This document shows positions 63,208-64,000 of a DNA stretch of 64,000 bases, in pieces. The notes under the pieces were generated by a model. That model was not told where the DNA came from. It did no database searches and saw only the letters and a list, made by a program, of their open reading frames with translations. Made by a program: the position numbers and the translations under genes. The DNA comes from Paenalicyclobacillus ferrooxydans (lineage in GTDB: Bacteria > Bacillota > Bacilli > Alicyclobacillales > Alicyclobacillaceae), in NCBI RefSeq assembly GCF_001399675.1, contig NZ_LJCO01000054.1, positions 1 through 64,000 on the forward strand. The letters are read 5' to 3'. Each line of letters begins with the position of its first letter. Position 1 is the first letter of the stretch.

Positions 63208-64000
63208 TTGCGACGGTTCCTTGTTTCATTCCTTCTCACGCTGTTCGCATGCATCCTGTTTATCCAGCCGGCCTTCGCGGACGTGGGTCAGTCAGGAACG
63301 ACCGGTCAGCCTCCGCCGTCGTCAGCCACACAGAGTGGAACCCTGACTGCTCAAAGTTCGAACAACTCTGTTCAGAGTGGGCAGTCCCCTGGCACGGAGT
63401 CGTTGAACCAAGTAGCCCAGTCGCAGCTCGACAGCCTGCCAACCGGCGTGATCGAACAATACTGGAACTCTCTGCAGCAGCAGTATGGTGGATACCTCCC
63501 GGACGCCCAGAGCGGCAATATCATCCGGTCAATTCTCGAAAACGGTGGCTGGAATCTCCATGGACTGATACATGGCATCTTACGCTACTTCTTCTCAGAA
63601 GTCTTTGACAACATTCGACTGCTTGGAGCCATCCTGCTCCTGAGCGTCCTTGCCGTGATTTTACAGTCCCTGCAGTCAGCGTTTGAACAGCAGACGGTTA
63701 GTCAGATTGCCTATGCTGTGATTTTCTTTGTATTGATTGGACTGGCCATCGGGTCGTTTACGGAAGCGGTGGGGTACGCCAAGCACGCCATTCAATCGAT
63801 GACAGACTTCATGCTTGCTACGGTCCCTCTTGTTGTCACGTTGATGGCTGCTTCGGGAGCCGTAACGTCCGCTGCCTTCTTTCAACCCATGCTTGTGTTC
63901 GCTGTGCATCTTATCAGCAACGTGATTTTCTTGTTTGTATTTCCAATGATCTTTTTCGCTGCCATCCTCGACTTGGTCAGCAGTTTGTCACCCCGGTATC
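63208..64000 (+). CDS. spoIIIAE: stage III sporulation protein AE, 3-prime truncated by window end
   Basis: The frame is open from TTG 63208 to the end of the window (264 codons seen). A signal peptide (about 1-24, ending QPAFA) is followed by a Ser-, Gln- and Gly-rich spacer to about residue 75, then LPTGVIEQYWNSLQQQYGG and several hydrophobic segments, with TVPLVVTLMAASGAV at about 207, as in SpoIIIAE. GGAGG lies before the TTG. It is a channel component of the SpoIIIA apparatus. Confidence 0.92.
   Translation, partial: MRRFLVSFLLTLFACILFIQPAFADVGQSGTTGQPPPSSATQSGTLTAQSSNNSVQSGQSPGTESLNQVAQSQLDSLPTGVIEQYWNSLQQQYGGYLPDAQSGNIIRSILENGGWNLHGLIHGILRYFFSEVFDNIRLLGAILLLSVLAVILQSLQSAFEQQTVSQIAYAVIFFVLIGLAIGSFTEAVGYAKHAIQSMTDFMLATVPLVVTLMAASGAVTSAAFFQPMLVFAVHLISNVIFLFVFPMIFFAAILDLVSSLSPRY

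Overview
The window is chromosomal DNA of an endospore-forming Firmicute. Evidence: gerE, spoVID, spoIIB, spoIVFA/FB, spo0B and the start of the spoIIIA operon; a T-box leader before valS; many GTG and TTG starts preceded by strong AGGAGG-type ribosome sites; a moderately high G+C content; and gene order that tracks the Bacillus subtilis chromosome with several losses. An Alicyclobacillus-like member of the Bacillales is the best guess; this rests on general character, not on a database match. There is no sign of a prophage, insertion sequence, plasmid or CRISPR array.

Layout. 1-2.1 kb: a repeat-rich gene-free stretch, an unrecognised membrane-anchored protein and mtnN. 2.2-5.3 kb: gerE with a SigK-type promoter, a MarR regulator, murI, rdgB and a YfcE-type phosphodiesterase (the gerE-racE-ysnA-ysnB neighbourhood without gerM and rph). 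5.3-13.8 kb: tRNA-Gly and tRNA-Arg, then tig, clpP, clpX, lonB, lonA, a compact protein quality-control cluster, followed by engB and an opposing EamA transporter. 15.4-22.0 kb: hemA-hemX-hemC-hemD-hemB-hemL, the route from glutamyl-tRNA to uroporphyrinogen III. 22.2-24.4 kb: spoVID and two unassigned membrane proteins. 24.4-30.3 kb: T-box, valS, folC, murC. 30.5-40.3 kb: a microprotein, prepilin peptidase, a YabE-like 3D-domain protein, a SpoIIB-like SPOR protein, a DUF4321-like protein, radC, mreBCD, minCD. 40.4-46.1 kb: spoIVFA/FB, rplU-prp-rpmA, spo0B, obg and a JAB-type metalloprotease. 46.2-50.5 kb: a comG pilus operon, comGA to a comGG-like gene. 50.6-54.8 kb: aroK and a DnaI-like loader, converging on yqhG and the SNF2 helicase yqhH. 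54.9-60.6 kb: gcvT-gcvPA-gcvPB, a histidine phosphatase, aroQ and efp. 60.7-64.0 kb: a 35-residue membrane microprotein divergent from spoIIIAA-AB-AC-AD-AE (AE runs off the end).

The genes serve heme synthesis, proteolysis, cell shape and division-site selection, DNA uptake and sporulation. The prepilin peptidase at 31 kb would process the pseudopilins at 48-50 kb. Prp at 43 kb would trim the L27 encoded next to it. SpoIIIA, SpoIVF, SpoIIB, SpoVID and GerE act at successive stages of sporulation.

The least ordinary signals are: a tRNA-Gly whose 5-prime end is the last unit of a degenerate 25-26 bp tandem array; at least seven short tandem arrays in intergenic DNA; an 18-bp motif shared by two gene-poor regions 33 kb apart; comGE- and comGF-like genes whose usable start codons lie inside or after the expected prepilin cleavage site; three membrane microproteins with strong ribosome sites; a DnaI-like gene beside comG; and the coupled YqhH/YqhG pair. 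Nothing here proves a wholly new system.
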